A stretch of 64,000 nucleotides of DNA from Paramecium octaurelia (Eukaryota; Ciliophora; Oligohymenophorea; Peniculida; Parameciidae), in NCBI GenBank assembly GCA_905182995.1, contig CAJJDP010000028.1, positions 348,006 through 412,005 of the forward strand. The letters run 5' to 3'. Every line of letters begins with the position of its first letter. The first letter of the stretch is position 1. The notes below the pieces were generated by a model. It ran no database searches and was not told the DNA's origin. It saw only the letters and a program-made list of their open reading frames with translations. The translations under genes were made by a program, and so were the position numbers. Positions 25,291 to 37,335 of the stretch are shown here, piece by piece.

Positions 25291-27030
25291 ATGTAATTAA
25301 GAGATGAAGATCATGAATTGTGTAAATTAACACATCTGAATAGAAGTTTTATTTGCACAAATATGGAATGTATTTAAGCGAAAAAATTTTAATTGGTATG
25401 CCATAAATGTTTAACATTGTAACACACTAATTAAAAGGGAATTCAGAAATTTAAAAATACTAAAACTGTTCGTCACTTAGATGATTTTATAGAATTAAAA
25501 GATCTGTTAAATCAATTAGAATCGAAATATCAAGCAAGGTTTAATTTCTTACAAATATTGCAATAAAAATGCTTCGATTTTCAGAAGGAATAAATATAAA
25601 AAATAGAAAAATTTCCATTTCATGACTAAAACTTCTTATTATAAGCAAAGGCTGAAGTTGATACTCAACTCTAGATGCTTATCAATGAATTAGGCTATCA
25701 TCAAAGAATATTGAATGAAGCAAAGTTATACAATAATTCAACCCAAAAATCTATCTTGGATTTGTATAAAAGAAATGATGATAAATTTCACAATGAACTT
25801 ATAAACAAACAAACTTAGGTTTTTGATAGGATTAGAACAAATTTAGCTAAAAAAGGCATTGATTTATAGAAGATGTTTGCAAAGTATATTATTTGTTTTA
25901 CTTTTAGCTAAGAAGAGAAACTAATTCAAACCGATGATAGATTAAAGAAACTAGAAAATCCATATGCAACAAATAAACTATTTAAATTTACTTTTATTAT
26001 TGCAATTCTTATTTTGATTAGTAATCAATTCTCCATTTTAACTTAGAAGGATTAAAAATATATTCAGATAAAGGAGTCACTTCTCTTTGAATCAGATATC
26101 ATTCAAATCAAGGAACAAGTCTCTGATTTTCAATAGGAGAATATAATTAAAATAGAAGAAATTAAAAACACTTTGGAGAGCAAATTAATTAATGAAATAG
26201 AATATTTGAAATTATACAATTAGCAATTAAAAGTAGAAATGATAGAGTTGTAGAAATAATTTAAAGAAGCAGCTTACTTTTAAAATTAAACAATAAATAC
26301 ACTTTCATAAGAACTTTCTAATCTAAAAGAATAAGTGTAAGTACAGAATCAAAGTTTCGATTTGAATAGAGTACAAATAATAAAATAACCAAATGATTGG
26401 GATAATAATAATAAAGTGTTTATAGAGAAGTTTGATAAAGTTGATGAGGATATTCTATAAATACACTCTAAATTTTATAGTACAATCTAAGAAGTTAGAG
26501 AGTATGTTGATGATCGAATTTTGAGGAATAAATAATTTTTCAATGCTCAGAAGTACCTTCTAGGTAAAATTGAAATAGATTATCCAATCGTATTGTTGCA
26601 AGGCTTCAAAATATATTTAGATTAATATTTAAATAAATCTTTAAGTCTTGAGTAAATTGATGAGTTAGCTAATTCATTCAGCTTAACTGGAATAGCCTGT
26701 TTTGGAGGGATTTCTGTTAAAAAGCCCAGTCATTTTGCAGTGATGGCGTGTGATTACGCTTATGAAATCTTCACAATAACAACAAGCAGAGATAGAGCAA
26801 GATAAAGTAGATCAAGTGACAATTTGTTCTGGTATTTTGTTCCTAGAATTTCTATTGGTTTTGCACCGAATGAGAAAGTTCAACTTCAATTAGCAGATAA
26901 TTTTGATCCATAAGATCAAAGTAGATTTAGTATTTGGGTGGATCATCCTTAAGGAGGTCGAAGAATTGGGAATCTAACCTCTTTAATTGATACAACCGAA
27001 TACAAAATAGCATTATATGTAATGGAATGA
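25291..27030 (+). CDS. B-box-like zinc, membrane and coiled-coil protein, 579 aa
   Basis: An intron-free frame from ATG 25291 to TGA 27028-27030. The N-terminus carries spaced Cys/His (HELCKLTHLN, FICTNMEC, VCHKCLTLQH) as in B-box zinc fingers. A coiled coil is followed near residue 230 by a hydrophobic helix (FTFIIAILILISNQFSIL), a second long coiled coil, and a C-terminal beta-rich domain (CFGGISVKKPSHFAVMACDY, then WYFVPRISIGFAP) that recalls SPRY-like folds. The layout is TRIM-like, but no RING is visible. It may be anchored in an internal membrane. Function unknown. Confidence 0.75.
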
Positions 27031-27539
27031 TGAGTTTTTATGTAAATTTATGTAAGATAATTAAAGTATGTTAATTGAAAATATATGATATGACCATTCT
27101 TGATAATGTTCCACATTTATTAATTACATTAATGATCATCTTAATTTTTAATATAAATTAATTAAGTATTTATATAAAATATGAATTAATTTATTATTAA
27201 TTGTGATTGTAAAAGAATTTAATTATGTATTATTTTCGATGGTTGTGACTAAAAATGATGTTATTATCGAACATGAAAAACAGAGTTTGTATTTAACATA
27301 ATACTTTTTCTTTCTGTAAACTAATACATTTCAACTGTTCAGATAGCTAAATTTTTTTATATTATATAAATGCTATAGAATTTCTATTCCTTAGAGCCTC
27401 AAATAATTGTCAATACACATTGTTGATAATTTCTTAAGTAAGAATTAGCTCCTTAATATGATTTTTTTTCTTCTATATGAATTCAAATATATAAATACAA
27501 AAAAGTGCAGAGCTGTGCTTAGTTTTATTTCTTATTGAA
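27031..27539. other. Intergenic, AT-rich
   Basis: No frame with recognisable protein character and no RNA gene was seen. Confidence 0.45.
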
Positions 27540-27713
27540 ATGCCTTTTGTCTAAAGAGGAATATACCTAAAACCTATAGAATGGATTTGCTATGCCATTA
27601 TTTTAGAATATGACATATATAGAATGCCTGGTTTGATGGAAGAAGTTGCACATTTTTTATAAAAGAAGTATTTTGAACTAAAAGTCTAGGTGGGATTAGT
27701 GTACAATCTATGA
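27540..27713 (+). CDS. Possible small ORF, 57 aa
   Basis: ATG 27540 to TGA 27711 reads MPFVQRGIYLKPIEWICYAI and then an amphipathic stretch (MEEVAHFLQKKYFELK). The composition is protein-like, and a 24-nt intron near 27701 could change the end. No family is recognised, so the call is tentative. Confidence 0.3.
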
Positions 27714-27893
27714 TTAAGGTATAGGTTTGAATTTAAGAGATTTATTTGAAATAATCTAGAAACATCTACTATTAGAATAATGAAAATAAAACAATAAAAA
27801 ATTCTGTTAAATTCTATTTTTTTTGGAGAATCCTTCAATCTTTTGTAATGTTTATAAATGAAATAGTTTTTTAAGAATTGAATAATAAAATCA

Positions 27894-28523
27894 ATGAATT
27901 TTTATGAAGTAATAGAGCACGAGGATAACTACGTAGTGATGAAGGTGAGTAAGGAATAGTTCTTGATGTTCTAATCAATGATTTAATCCTAAATGACCAA
28001 TGAAGTAAATTAAGTAGATGGAGTATCTCAAGACTTCTCAAGAAGAATCGTGCCATTTTTTATGAATCAATTTTCAATTTGGGCTAAGCAAACCAACGAT
28101 AACAGTCTGGCCAGCGTCAGTACTATTTTATAGAAGTTGAAAGATGAGAAGAGGTCAAATCAAAAGAAATTCGAATTAGGAGATCTTAAGAAAATTTTTA
28201 ATCCCAAGAACTCCAAGAAGTATAAATTAGTCAAAGAAGCTTGGGAAGCTTTCTTGTCCTCGAGGCATATCAGGGATTGCATTTAACGAAACCAAAAAAC
28301 CAAACCAGGTTCAAGAATACAATACATGGTAGCAATCTAGATCTTAATAAACGAGTTGTAAAGACCATTTCCTTACGATAAATTCCTATCCAAATATAAA
28401 AAAGCTTATCAAAATAGAATACTGCCAGCAGAATATATTCAACCATTCTCAGAATTTTGCAGTTAGAGTATGTATTAAGAGGATGAAAATTCAACTATTT
28501 TTATATTAGGTGGTTCATGTTGA
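27894..28523 (+). CDS. Uncharacterised protein, 209 aa
   Basis: An intron-free frame from ATG 27894 to TGA 28521-28523. It is rich in charged helices (KELGDLKKIF-type segments, YDKFLSKYKKAYQNRI) with no membrane helix or zinc motif. The DNA is clearly less AT-rich than its flanks, which supports coding. I cannot name a family or function. Confidence 0.6.
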
Positions 28524-28768
28524 ACTATGAATGATGTTGTTATAAACTATTTAAAATCAATGATATATATTATTTTTAAATTCTAGAAAGATATATATTT
28601 AGAAAATTATAATCACACAGCAAAAGCACAATAAATTCTACTCTTATAAGTCTTAAATGACCCAATTAGTTTAAGAAATGGAGAATCTTTAGACGATGAA
28701 TTATAAATAACATATTCAAACATTATATATATATACAGTTGATTATAATAATAAAATTAACGATCCTT

Positions 28769-29305
28769 ATGTATTATCCATCATCTACGACATATACAAC
28801 ATAAAGTTATAGGAAGTTCAAAAAGTAAGACGATAAAGTGGAGAATACTAATGCAATATAAGATTATCACTTATAAAGAACACTCAAATAAGTTGAATAA
28901 TTATAAAGAGATTTAGAATAAGCTAAAATGGAAGAGCAAAGTATTTCTATATTAAATAGACTAGATAGTTAAAAACAGAGAAGATAAGCAGAAGAAAAGC
29001 TTTATCACTTTTAATTAAAATATGATGATATGAATAAAGAATGCATGAATCTAAGAGAAAAAATAGCCAAAGCAGAGGGAGATAGATAAGTTATCAGGGC
29101 TTAAGGTGAAGGTGAAGTAAAGGCTTTGAATGTACAAATAAATTACTTGGAAAAATAAATTTCAGAGCTTAAATTAGAAAATGAAAAATTAAAAAAAGAA
29201 AATGAATAACTTCATCATCAAGTGCTAGATACAAAAAATTAATCTAAAAAACCAATCTAAAATATACCTTAAAATACTTAATAGCGTCCTTAATCATACT
29301 ATTGA
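28769..29305 (+). CDS. Coiled-coil protein, 178 aa
   Basis: ATG 28769 to TGA 29303-29305, no intron. After a short Tyr/Ser/Thr-rich start (MYYPSSTTYTTQSYRKF) almost the whole protein is a predicted coiled coil (EKQISELKLENEKLKKENEQ), ending in a Gln/Pro-rich tail. Such proteins are often cytoskeletal scaffolds in ciliates, but nothing more specific can be said. Confidence 0.65.
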
Positions 29306-29512
29306 CTATATTTAAACTTTATGTTATGAAAATATCAGATACCTCTTAAATTATCTTTTTACAATTTATCAAACATTTTTAATACTCTGGTCTCATTATT
29401 ATTCATTTGATTATTTCTATTACTGCGATATTTAATTAAAATTTCTCAATTAGATATAACACTTTTGTTTAATAAATATAATATTTATATAAATAGAGTT
29501 TCTTTATAAACT

Positions 29513-29872
29513 ATGAAAGGTTTAGGAATTTTTCTCATAGGAATTTATATTGCCATTTATGGAATTGCTTTATTGACAGACCCTTGGACATAATTGCATT
29601 ATAATAGATCAGTTCGTTAGTTAGGAATGAAAAACTTATAATAGTTTGTAGCCTTAGCTTTGAAAGCAAGATCTGTATATGGATTTGCTCATATTTTTGC
29701 AGGATACTGTCTAATGAATAAGTATAATTAATAATAATTAATTAGAATATCATAGATGAAATTAATAATAAGTTGTATATTTGCAATCGATATACTAATT
29801 CAAGTTGGGTTTTAATCAATTCACTAAATTTTTTAAGATGTAATTTTAATTGGAATAGTCAACTATATTTGA
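29513..29872 (+). CDS. Small multi-pass membrane protein, 119 aa
   Basis: ATG 29513 to TGA 29870-29872. There are about three or four hydrophobic helices (GIFLIGIYIAIYGIALL, ALKARSVYGFAHIFAGY, LIISCIFAIDILIQVGF). The short N-terminal helix could be a signal anchor. No known motif, and its location is unknown. Confidence 0.6.
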
Positions 29873-30381
29873 GAATTAAAAATATATGTTTATAATTCAA
29901 TCAATTTTTAGTTTTGATTCATATCTATTTTTTGTTTATCTCTATATATTTTAACTAATTATATATTAATTGGCACAATTAAAAGTTTCTGATTATTTAG
30001 ATTTGTAATATTCTGTATATTTGAAAGAAATCTAAAAGTTGAAATGTATTTTCGAGCTAATTTAGAAAAATAGTATAATATTTCAAAAGTTAAAATACTT
30101 ATGAGAAAATTTTGAATCATTATAAATATGGATATTGATAATGTAATAAATGGAAAATAAAACTTACAATTTTATTATAATTTTAAAGATAATCTCAAAA
30201 TTTTTCTAAAGTTTTAAAATGTCTTATTATAAGATCTCAGTTAAATTTATATTTAAGTACATTATGGAAATATCAAATATTAGAATTATATTCAATTATA
30301 GCAGATGAGTCAAATTTCGAATTCTTAAATAATGATGATTATATATGTTTGGATAGAAATTAATGTTATTTTAGATAATAA
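29873..30381. other. Intergenic between convergent genes
   Basis: AT-rich sequence. Nothing recognised. Confidence 0.45.
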
Positions 30382-31187
30382 TCAATCTTTTTTATTAATG
30401 TTTTGTTCTTTTGAAGGATCGTATTTCTTTTTCTTATTTTCTAATTCAGTCCAATTGTTGAAGTCTTTCTTTTTCATCTAAGCCAGATATTCAGAATAAG
30501 TAATTTCTTTTTCTTATCCATCAGCTGTCTTTTCATCTTATCCGAATATTTTGAATATTTCTCCATCTAAATTTTATCTCCCACACCTCACATATAATAA
30601 TTCCAAAGTGTCTTCGACGGTTATAGTATTTTTTATGGCTTCTTTGTCATATGCATACATTAAAAACTGCACAAAGTTAAATAAACCTCTTTAATTTTAT
30701 TAATTATATACCTGGGTTCTAGATAAGAAGTATCCTTAATGCATCTTTTGAACATTAATTAAAATTCATACCAGCTGATTTATTCATCCAAATCTTCATC
30801 TATTTCCCATATCATTCTTTCTACTTCATCACCAATAGGAGTGTATTTTAGCTTTTTCATCATTGCATAAATGGCTTTTGCCGAGAATTTGGGTTCATTG
30901 GATTTCTTCCTTTTTTATTTTCCAAGTTTGGTGTCACCATCTGTGGTTTTGTTCCCGTCCATTTCTTATTCAACCCTTTTAGGCTCCAATTGAATCAGTG
31001 CATTAAACACCTTAATCAACCTATCCTTTTCAACAGCCTTGATTTTTTTGCTCATTATTTTTTCTTCCAATGTCTTTTCATAGACAGGTAGTTTCTTTCT
31101 TCTTTCTTGTTCTTCCTGACTCAAAGGAGATTCACTTCTACTTCTCGACGAATTGTTGTCCTCTCTGTTTTTTTGAGTGCTTTGCAT
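30382..31187 (-). CDS. EF-hand protein, 260 aa
   Basis: Starts at ATG 31187. One 23-nt intron (GTATAT...AAAG near 30690) is removed. A Ser/Arg-rich N-terminal part is followed by an EF-hand-type half. The first loop is canonical (DEDLDEQISWYE, with Asp 1, 3, 5 and Glu 12). The C-terminal loop (DEKTADGQEKEITYSEY) has an insertion and probably does not bind calcium normally. The build resembles axonemal or centrosomal EF-hand adaptors, but the exact orthologue is not certain. The C-terminus is Lys-rich. Confidence 0.8.
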
Positions 31188-31349
31188 TTTTATATTTTAA
31201 TATAATAAAATTCATTGGATATTTATGTTTCATTATATCTCAAGTGAAAATCCTAAAAGAATTAAAATTTTGATGATTAAAAATGAATCATTATTTAATA
31301 GTTTTAATGAGATTCCCAGGTGTATATAGTAGCTAAACATAATATGAAG

Positions 31350-31889
31350 TCATTTCTCCTTGAGTTTGTGATTCCATTTGGCCCTCTCAGCCAAAATCTA
31401 AGGATTTGAACAAGGGGTGATATCTCCGAAATTTCCCAAGTGATTCTGATATTAGGTTACGTAATGCTTAGTCATTCTCTAATTTCTAAGATTAGTATTT
31501 TTTATAACCTATCTCCAATTTCTACTTGGCATACGTTGCTTTACGAGATCCTTAAACTTTAATCTACTAATCTGCTCCTATGAGCTAAAGGATTGTATGG
31601 AGTTAATGGTTTGTTTCTCATGCTCGAAAAACATCTTCGTTTATTGTTATAAGCATCATGGTTGGTTGATGTGGAATACATGGATTTACTATTTGAAATA
31701 TATGTTATACTTTAAGTAATCTAGATTTCTTTAATTTGGTTTAAAGTAGAATGGAATTGCAATGAAATCATCTCCTTTTCTTTTGATATAACTACAAGTG
31801 GAGACTTTTGTGTTTTTGAAGAAATCAAAAGATTGTTCGGTTTTTCTATTGGGCCTTGCCTACAATTAACGATTATTGTTTGAAGACAT
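31350..31889 (-). CDS. Uncharacterised small basic protein, 164 aa
   Basis: ATG 31889 to TGA 31350. Two introns, GTATAA...TAG (22 nt, near 31690) and GTAAAG...TAG (23 nt, near 31530), remove all in-frame TGA and give an exact frame. The protein has TYR/SER-rich and Pro-containing segments (KPLTPYNPLAHRSRLVDQ) and ends NPQILAERAKWNHKLKEK. Short basic proteins of this style are common among microtubule inner proteins of cilia, but that is only a guess. Confidence 0.6.
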
Positions 31890-31898
31890 TATAAAATA

Positions 31899-31924
31899 TT
31901 AAAAATAATATATATATATATATA
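31899..31924. repeat. Short TA repeat
   Basis: An uninterrupted (TA)n run in the 41-bp spacer between two minus-strand genes. Simple sequence, with no function inferred. Confidence 0.6.
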
Positions 31925-31930
31925 AAACAC

Positions 31931-33453
31931 TCAAGCGAAGTTATTTAATCTTTAGGTTAGAGTCTCCTTATATTACGCCAATGAAGGCAATTGTTCAGTA
32001 ACTTCTTTTCTAATTAACTTTGCTGCCCATCTTCTTTCAGCATCTTTGCAAATATCCGAAATGTTTCTTCCACTCATTCCATTACTCAATTGACTCAGTA
32101 TCTCTCGCTCTTTATCAGTCAGATGCTTGGCATATCTTTAAAAGATCTCTTATCTTGCCTAATTATCTGGCAAATCAAATTTAACAGACAAATCAATCCT
32201 ACTTAACATGGCAGCATCAAGATCTTATTTTCTATTGGTTGCACATATCAATAGTACATTTGTATTGCTTTCAAAAGAATCGATCTTTCTCAAAAGAGTA
32301 GACAAGATTCTCCTTGATACCTCATGCATTTCTCCTCCTCTTTATTATGCAATGGCATCTATTTCATCAATAAAAATTATAGCTCTTCCTAACTATTGAC
32401 AACCCTTCCAAATATCTGCGAATTGTCTCTCACTCTCTCCATACCATTTCGACATAAAACTCTCAATAGGCAAATAAACCAAAGGAATTTAAACTTATTA
32501 GGCTATAATTCTTGCTGTGGTTGTCTTTCCTGTCCCTGGAGGACCTTCAAACAATATTGCCTTAGGTCTATTTGGCTCATTTTTAACTCTTGTCAAGGCT
32601 GTAAGAGAATCGTAAACTTCTGGGTATTATAAGGCCAATAACACTGTGTCTTCTATGTCTCTCTTTTGCTTTTCGTAACCTGCCAAATAATTCCAATCTA
32701 AGTTTCTCTCCTTGTTATCAGGCATAAATATGGTTACACCTGTCTTCTCCAATTCTTATAGGGTTTTCCCAGTCTTAATTTCTTGTTGTTGTTTAATTTC
32801 TGCCTGAACTTATTAACTAGATGAAAAATTTTTAATGTGTTGCAAAGTCCTTGGTCGATTAGCTTCAACATAGCAAGCCATAAATGCTTCTAAATCTGCA
32901 TTTGAAAATTAGTCTGTCTTTTCTAATATTATTTACATTGATGGCTTTTCATTTGTCATTTCCCCATAAATATAGATTGTTCCTTGGGTCACTATTTTAC
33001 TCTTCGGATTTCCTACGCTCTCCTCAAAGTCTATTTGTAAACTATATATTTAATTTTCGAATGTGGAATGAACATCCTTTATTTTGAAGCTGCCTTCTAA
33101 CTTTTAAAGTTGACTCAACATGTTGACTAATAGTGCAAATATATCACACATTCTCTGATCAGCTACAAAAGTGATTGAATATCTATTCCCCTTGGTTCCA
33201 AACCTATTTATACAATAGCACTGCTTCATTACTTTACTTCTGGGTAATACTCTGCCTCAGGTTTAGACTCGATTCCAGATCCAAATTAAGATTTCATCTT
33301 TAAAATGTCTTATTCTATTTTTTTCCTTGCCTCCAATATTATTTTATCCTCAATGCAATAGAACGAGGTGAAACTAATGAAACTGGCAGCCAATATTGGT
33401 TTCTTATATCTGATCAAAGGGAGAGCAGCTATGTTCAAAAATCTTCTAAACAT
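31931..33453 (-). CDS. AAA ATPase with mitochondrial-type N-terminus
   Basis: About 500 aa. Residues 1-35 are basic and then hydrophobic (MFRRFLNIAALPLIRYKK, then a helix ending SFTSFYC), as in a mitochondrial presequence or N-terminal anchor. The single AAA module has Walker A GPPGTGKTT, the pore-loop region FMSKWYGESERQ, Walker B IIFIDEIDAI and the second region of homology with ATNRKQDLDAAMLSRID. It lacks the M41 protease motif, so it acts as an unfoldase or extractase of the Msp1/ATAD1 kind, not as FtsH. A frame shift near 33230 (a possible very short intron, or a one-base error) precedes the AAA module. Confidence 0.85.
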
Positions 33454-33644
33454 TCTTCGATTAATTAAAATATTAATTTATAACAAATATATAGGTCATC
33501 CTTGATCAAATTCACTCTTTCAATTGTTAAATTTTAACATATAAACATGATTCCCCTCGTAACCAGTCTTCGATGTAATCCTCTTCCCTACTTTTTTTGT
33601 TTTAAATTAATTTTAAGTATTTAAATAATACAATAGTTTATTTA

Positions 33645-35308
33645 ATGTAATCAATCAAACCCATAGTTCAATAAATCTCATATGCCAGACAAGGAATTAA
33701 TGAGAAGAAGCACATATCAGAGAACATAGAAAAAATGAAGGTTGCATTTGATCAATTGGCTCCAGCAATTAGAAATTAGTAAGATTATATCTAAAACATG
33801 AATCCATCTTCAATTCAAGTTAAGGATGGTGCCGAGAAATTACAGGAATAGAAAAGGTATTTCTTAAGATTCCTTGATTTGATCAATTATGAATTATCTG
33901 AATTAATAACCATTGCAAGAAATACTATGGGTTTGAAAGAAAAGATTACAAATCCTGATCCTTTTTGGGAAAAGATTCTCTATTAAAAAGTTAAGTTCAT
34001 AGAATCTATAAAGGATCAGTTGACTCCTGACACAAATTATTTTGAATTGCTCTTTAAAACTTTAAATCTTAGGGACAATCTAATCATACAGTTTGTTAAA
34101 ACACTGTTACATAGAAAACTACTCTTATGGAAGGATATGAATATAAGGAATGAACCTTTTGTTCATGCTTAGATCAAAGCACTGTTAAACAATATTGAAT
34201 CTAAATAGACGAAAGGACAAATAGTGAGTGAAAAATTGGAGTTTAAAGAAATTGACTTTGTGAATGAAACCATCCCAGGAGTTTGGAGATATTAGTTAGA
34301 ATCTAAAGAAGAAAGTTATTCGATCGGAATATTTCTTAATCTATTAAAAGAAACCTATGATGATTTGATTACCAGTCTATTAAATTATTGCAATTTATCA
34401 ACAGATCCAGCTGCATTAAAATAGGTTACAAATAATTCAAAATAAGTTTAAAGTTTGAGACTATAAATTGAGATTTTGGTTGATGAAAATGAGAAATTAA
34501 ACAAGTAATTGAACGAGTTGAAGGTCACTAAAAGATCTAATGAATTTGTCGAAATTAAGAGATTGCAGTAAGTGATCGAAGAGTTAGAAGTTAATTTATC
34601 AAGGAAAACTAGAGAAATCGATGAATTAATGGCGAATTCCAAGGGTAGTCTCAGTTTAATCCAGAATCTAAGGGAAAAACTTAAAGACGTTGAAGAAGAA
34701 AACCATAGATACAACAATATATTCTTCCCTAAATAAAAGGATATCGAGCAATAGACAGGAAAATTACTGGATGAGTTCTTGCAAATCAAAAAAGACATAG
34801 ATACATACAGTTCTTTGTTTAAAATGGAAAGTTAAATTAGAGAAAAAGCTTTGAAAAGCAAGGAGTAGTCAGAAGATTAAGTCTAAAAATTGGTTGATAT
34901 GTTAGGAAGATCAAAATAAAAAGTATTTTAATATAAAAAATAATAAAGAATAAGGAACTCCACGAAGTCATTAAGTAAAAGGAATCCATTATAAATAAAG
35001 TCTTAGAAGCAAAAAGATAGAATATGGATGAAATTCAAATGTTGAATAAAGAAATTGTTATTCACAAGGACTAAGTTCAATATGAAGTAACTTTATTATG
35101 ATCATAGTAAAATAGAGTCAAAGAGGTGCAATAGTATGATATATTGGAGAAGAAGTATTAGGATATGTTTGAAATCAACACACATTTCAATAAACGAATT
35201 TACGAACTTGAAAGATAGAAAAAAGAGCTATTGGATATCTTAAAGAAACATGATATTGAACCTGATCCAACTAAATTAAGTTTTATTAATGAAATAATAT
35301 AATAATGA
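33645..35308 (+). CDS. Large coiled-coil protein, 536 aa
   Basis: ATG 33645 to TGA 35306-35308, with introns of 32 nt (near 34922) and 21 nt (near 35087) giving an exact frame. The N-terminal 220 residues form a helical globular part (FWEKILYQKVKFIESIK, VKTLLHRKLLLWKDM). The rest is coiled coil (LQQVIEELEVNLSRKTREID, ELERQKKELLDILKKHDIEP). The style fits an intraflagellar, centriolar or dynein-regulatory scaffold, but I cannot name the orthologue. The 3' half is repeated at 35939-36770 through the assembly duplication. Confidence 0.75.
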
Positions 35309-35873
35309 ATTATATAATTTATGTTTTAGAAATTTTTATCTATCAAACCCTCTGATTTAGTTTACAGAGAAAATAGAATTTAAGAATATCTAAGTAAAAC
35401 CATATAGATTAAAAGTCATATTATGCTGAATAAATGAAATAAATTTAGAGAATTATATAATAATAGAAAAAGTTACAAAATAGTCAAAAAAGATAGGAGT
35501 ATTCAGATAATTGATAAAACATATGAATAAGGAAATTGCAATCTATATGTTATTCCTAACAATTTAAACTATTGAAATAATTTTTCGATTAAACAAAATA
35601 GTCTTAAAAATTGATAGCTTAAGTTTCAATAGAAATAGTTTTTATAATAAATAAAAGTAGAGTCCTTACTTTTACATGTTGTTCAATTCATTAATTGAAT
35701 TGGTTCTTCAATTTTTTTAAAAAGGAAGAGAGAGCTTAATTTGTATTTTCAACAAAACATAACTTCAATGGGTATGCATAAGAAACTGAAAAGTTTTATA
35801 TTAAATAAACAAGTAAATTTATTCAAATGAGGAATAAATATAAATTAATAGAGTAATTCTTCATTGGAGTGAT
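35309..35873. other. Intergenic (copy 1; also 36771-37335)
   Basis: AT-rich spacer between the coiled-coil gene and the Myb-like gene, present twice through the assembly duplication. No domain seen, although the code-6 frames are long by chance. Confidence 0.4.
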
Positions 35874-35937
35874 ATGTATGTTGGAATGCATAGTGATTCT
35901 AGTAGCTAAGAAGATGCAAGAAGTTCTAGGATATATA
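35874..35937 (+). CDS. Duplicate start fragment of the Myb-like gene
   Basis: Contains the same ATG and first codons (MYVGMHSDSSSQEDAR) as the complete gene at 37336, and stops at the single N at 35938. Confidence 0.55.
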
Positions 35938-35938
35938 N

Positions 35939-36770
35939 TGGTTGATGAAAATGAGAAATTAAACAAGTAATTGAACGAGTTGAAGGTCACTAAAAGATCT
36001 AATGAATTTGTCGAAATTAAGAGATTGCAGTAAGTGATCGAAGAGTTAGAAGTTAATTTATCAAGGAAAACTAGAGAAATCGATGAATTAATGGCGAATT
36101 CCAAGGGTAGTCTCAGTTTAATCCAGAATCTAAGGGAAAAACTTAAAGACGTTGAAGAAGAAAACCATAGATACAACAATATATTCTTCCCTAAATAAAA
36201 GGATATCGAGCAATAGACAGGAAAATTACTGGATGAGTTCTTGCAAATCAAAAAAGACATAGATACATACAGTTCTTTGTTTAAAATGGAAAGTTAAATT
36301 AGAGAAAAAGCTTTGAAAAGCAAGGAGTAGTCAGAAGATTAAGTCTAAAAATTGGTTGATATGTTAGGAAGATCAAAATAAAAAGTATTTTAATATAAAA
36401 AATAATAAAGAATAAGGAACTCCACGAAGTCATTAAGTAAAAGGAATCCATTATAAATAAAGTCTTAGAAGCAAAAAGATAGAATATGGATGAAATTCAA
36501 ATGTTGAATAAAGAAATTGTTATTCACAAGGACTAAGTTCAATATGAAGTAACTTTATTATGATCATAGTAAAATAGAGTCAAAGAGGTGCAATAGTATG
36601 ATATATTGGAGAAGAAGTATTAGGATATGTTTGAAATCAACACACATTTCAATAAACGAATTTACGAACTTGAAAGATAGAAAAAAGAGCTATTGGATAT
36701 CTTAAAGAAACATGATATTGAACCTGATCCAACTAAATTAAGTTTTATTAATGAAATAATATAATAATGA
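35939..36770 (+). CDS. Duplicate 3' fragment of the 33645-35308 gene
   Basis: Same coding sequence, introns and stop as the complete gene, starting in mid-frame after the N. Not a second gene. Confidence 0.75.
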
Positions 36771-37335
36771 ATTATATAATTTATGTTTTAGAAATTTTTA
36801 TCTATCAAACCCTCTGATTTAGTTTACAGAGAAAATAGAATTTAAGAATATCTAAGTAAAACCATATAGATTAAAAGTCATATTATGCTGAATAAATGAA
36901 ATAAATTTAGAGAATTATATAATAATAGAAAAAGTTACAAAATAGTCAAAAAAGATAGGAGTATTCAGATAATTGATAAAACATATGAATAAGGAAATTG
37001 CAATCTATATGTTATTCCTAACAATTTAAACTATTGAAATAATTTTTCGATTAAACAAAATAGTCTTAAAAATTGATAGCTTAAGTTTCAATAGAAATAG
37101 TTTTTATAATAAATAAAAGTAGAGTCCTTACTTTTACATGTTGTTCAATTCATTAATTGAATTGGTTCTTCAATTTTTTTAAAAAGGAAGAGAGAGCTTA
37201 ATTTGTATTTTCAACAAAACATAACTTCAATGGGTATGCATAAGAAACTGAAAAGTTTTATATTAAATAAACAAGTAAATTTATTCAAATGAGGAATAAA
37301 TATAAATTAATAGAGTAATTCTTCATTGGAGTGAT

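Larger units (their letters stand above)
34477..35937. repeat. Left copy of a 1461-bp direct repeat before a single N
   Basis: 34477-35937 matches 35939-37399 (offset 1462), with only the N at 35938 between them. Interpreted as unmerged contig ends. Confidence 0.85.
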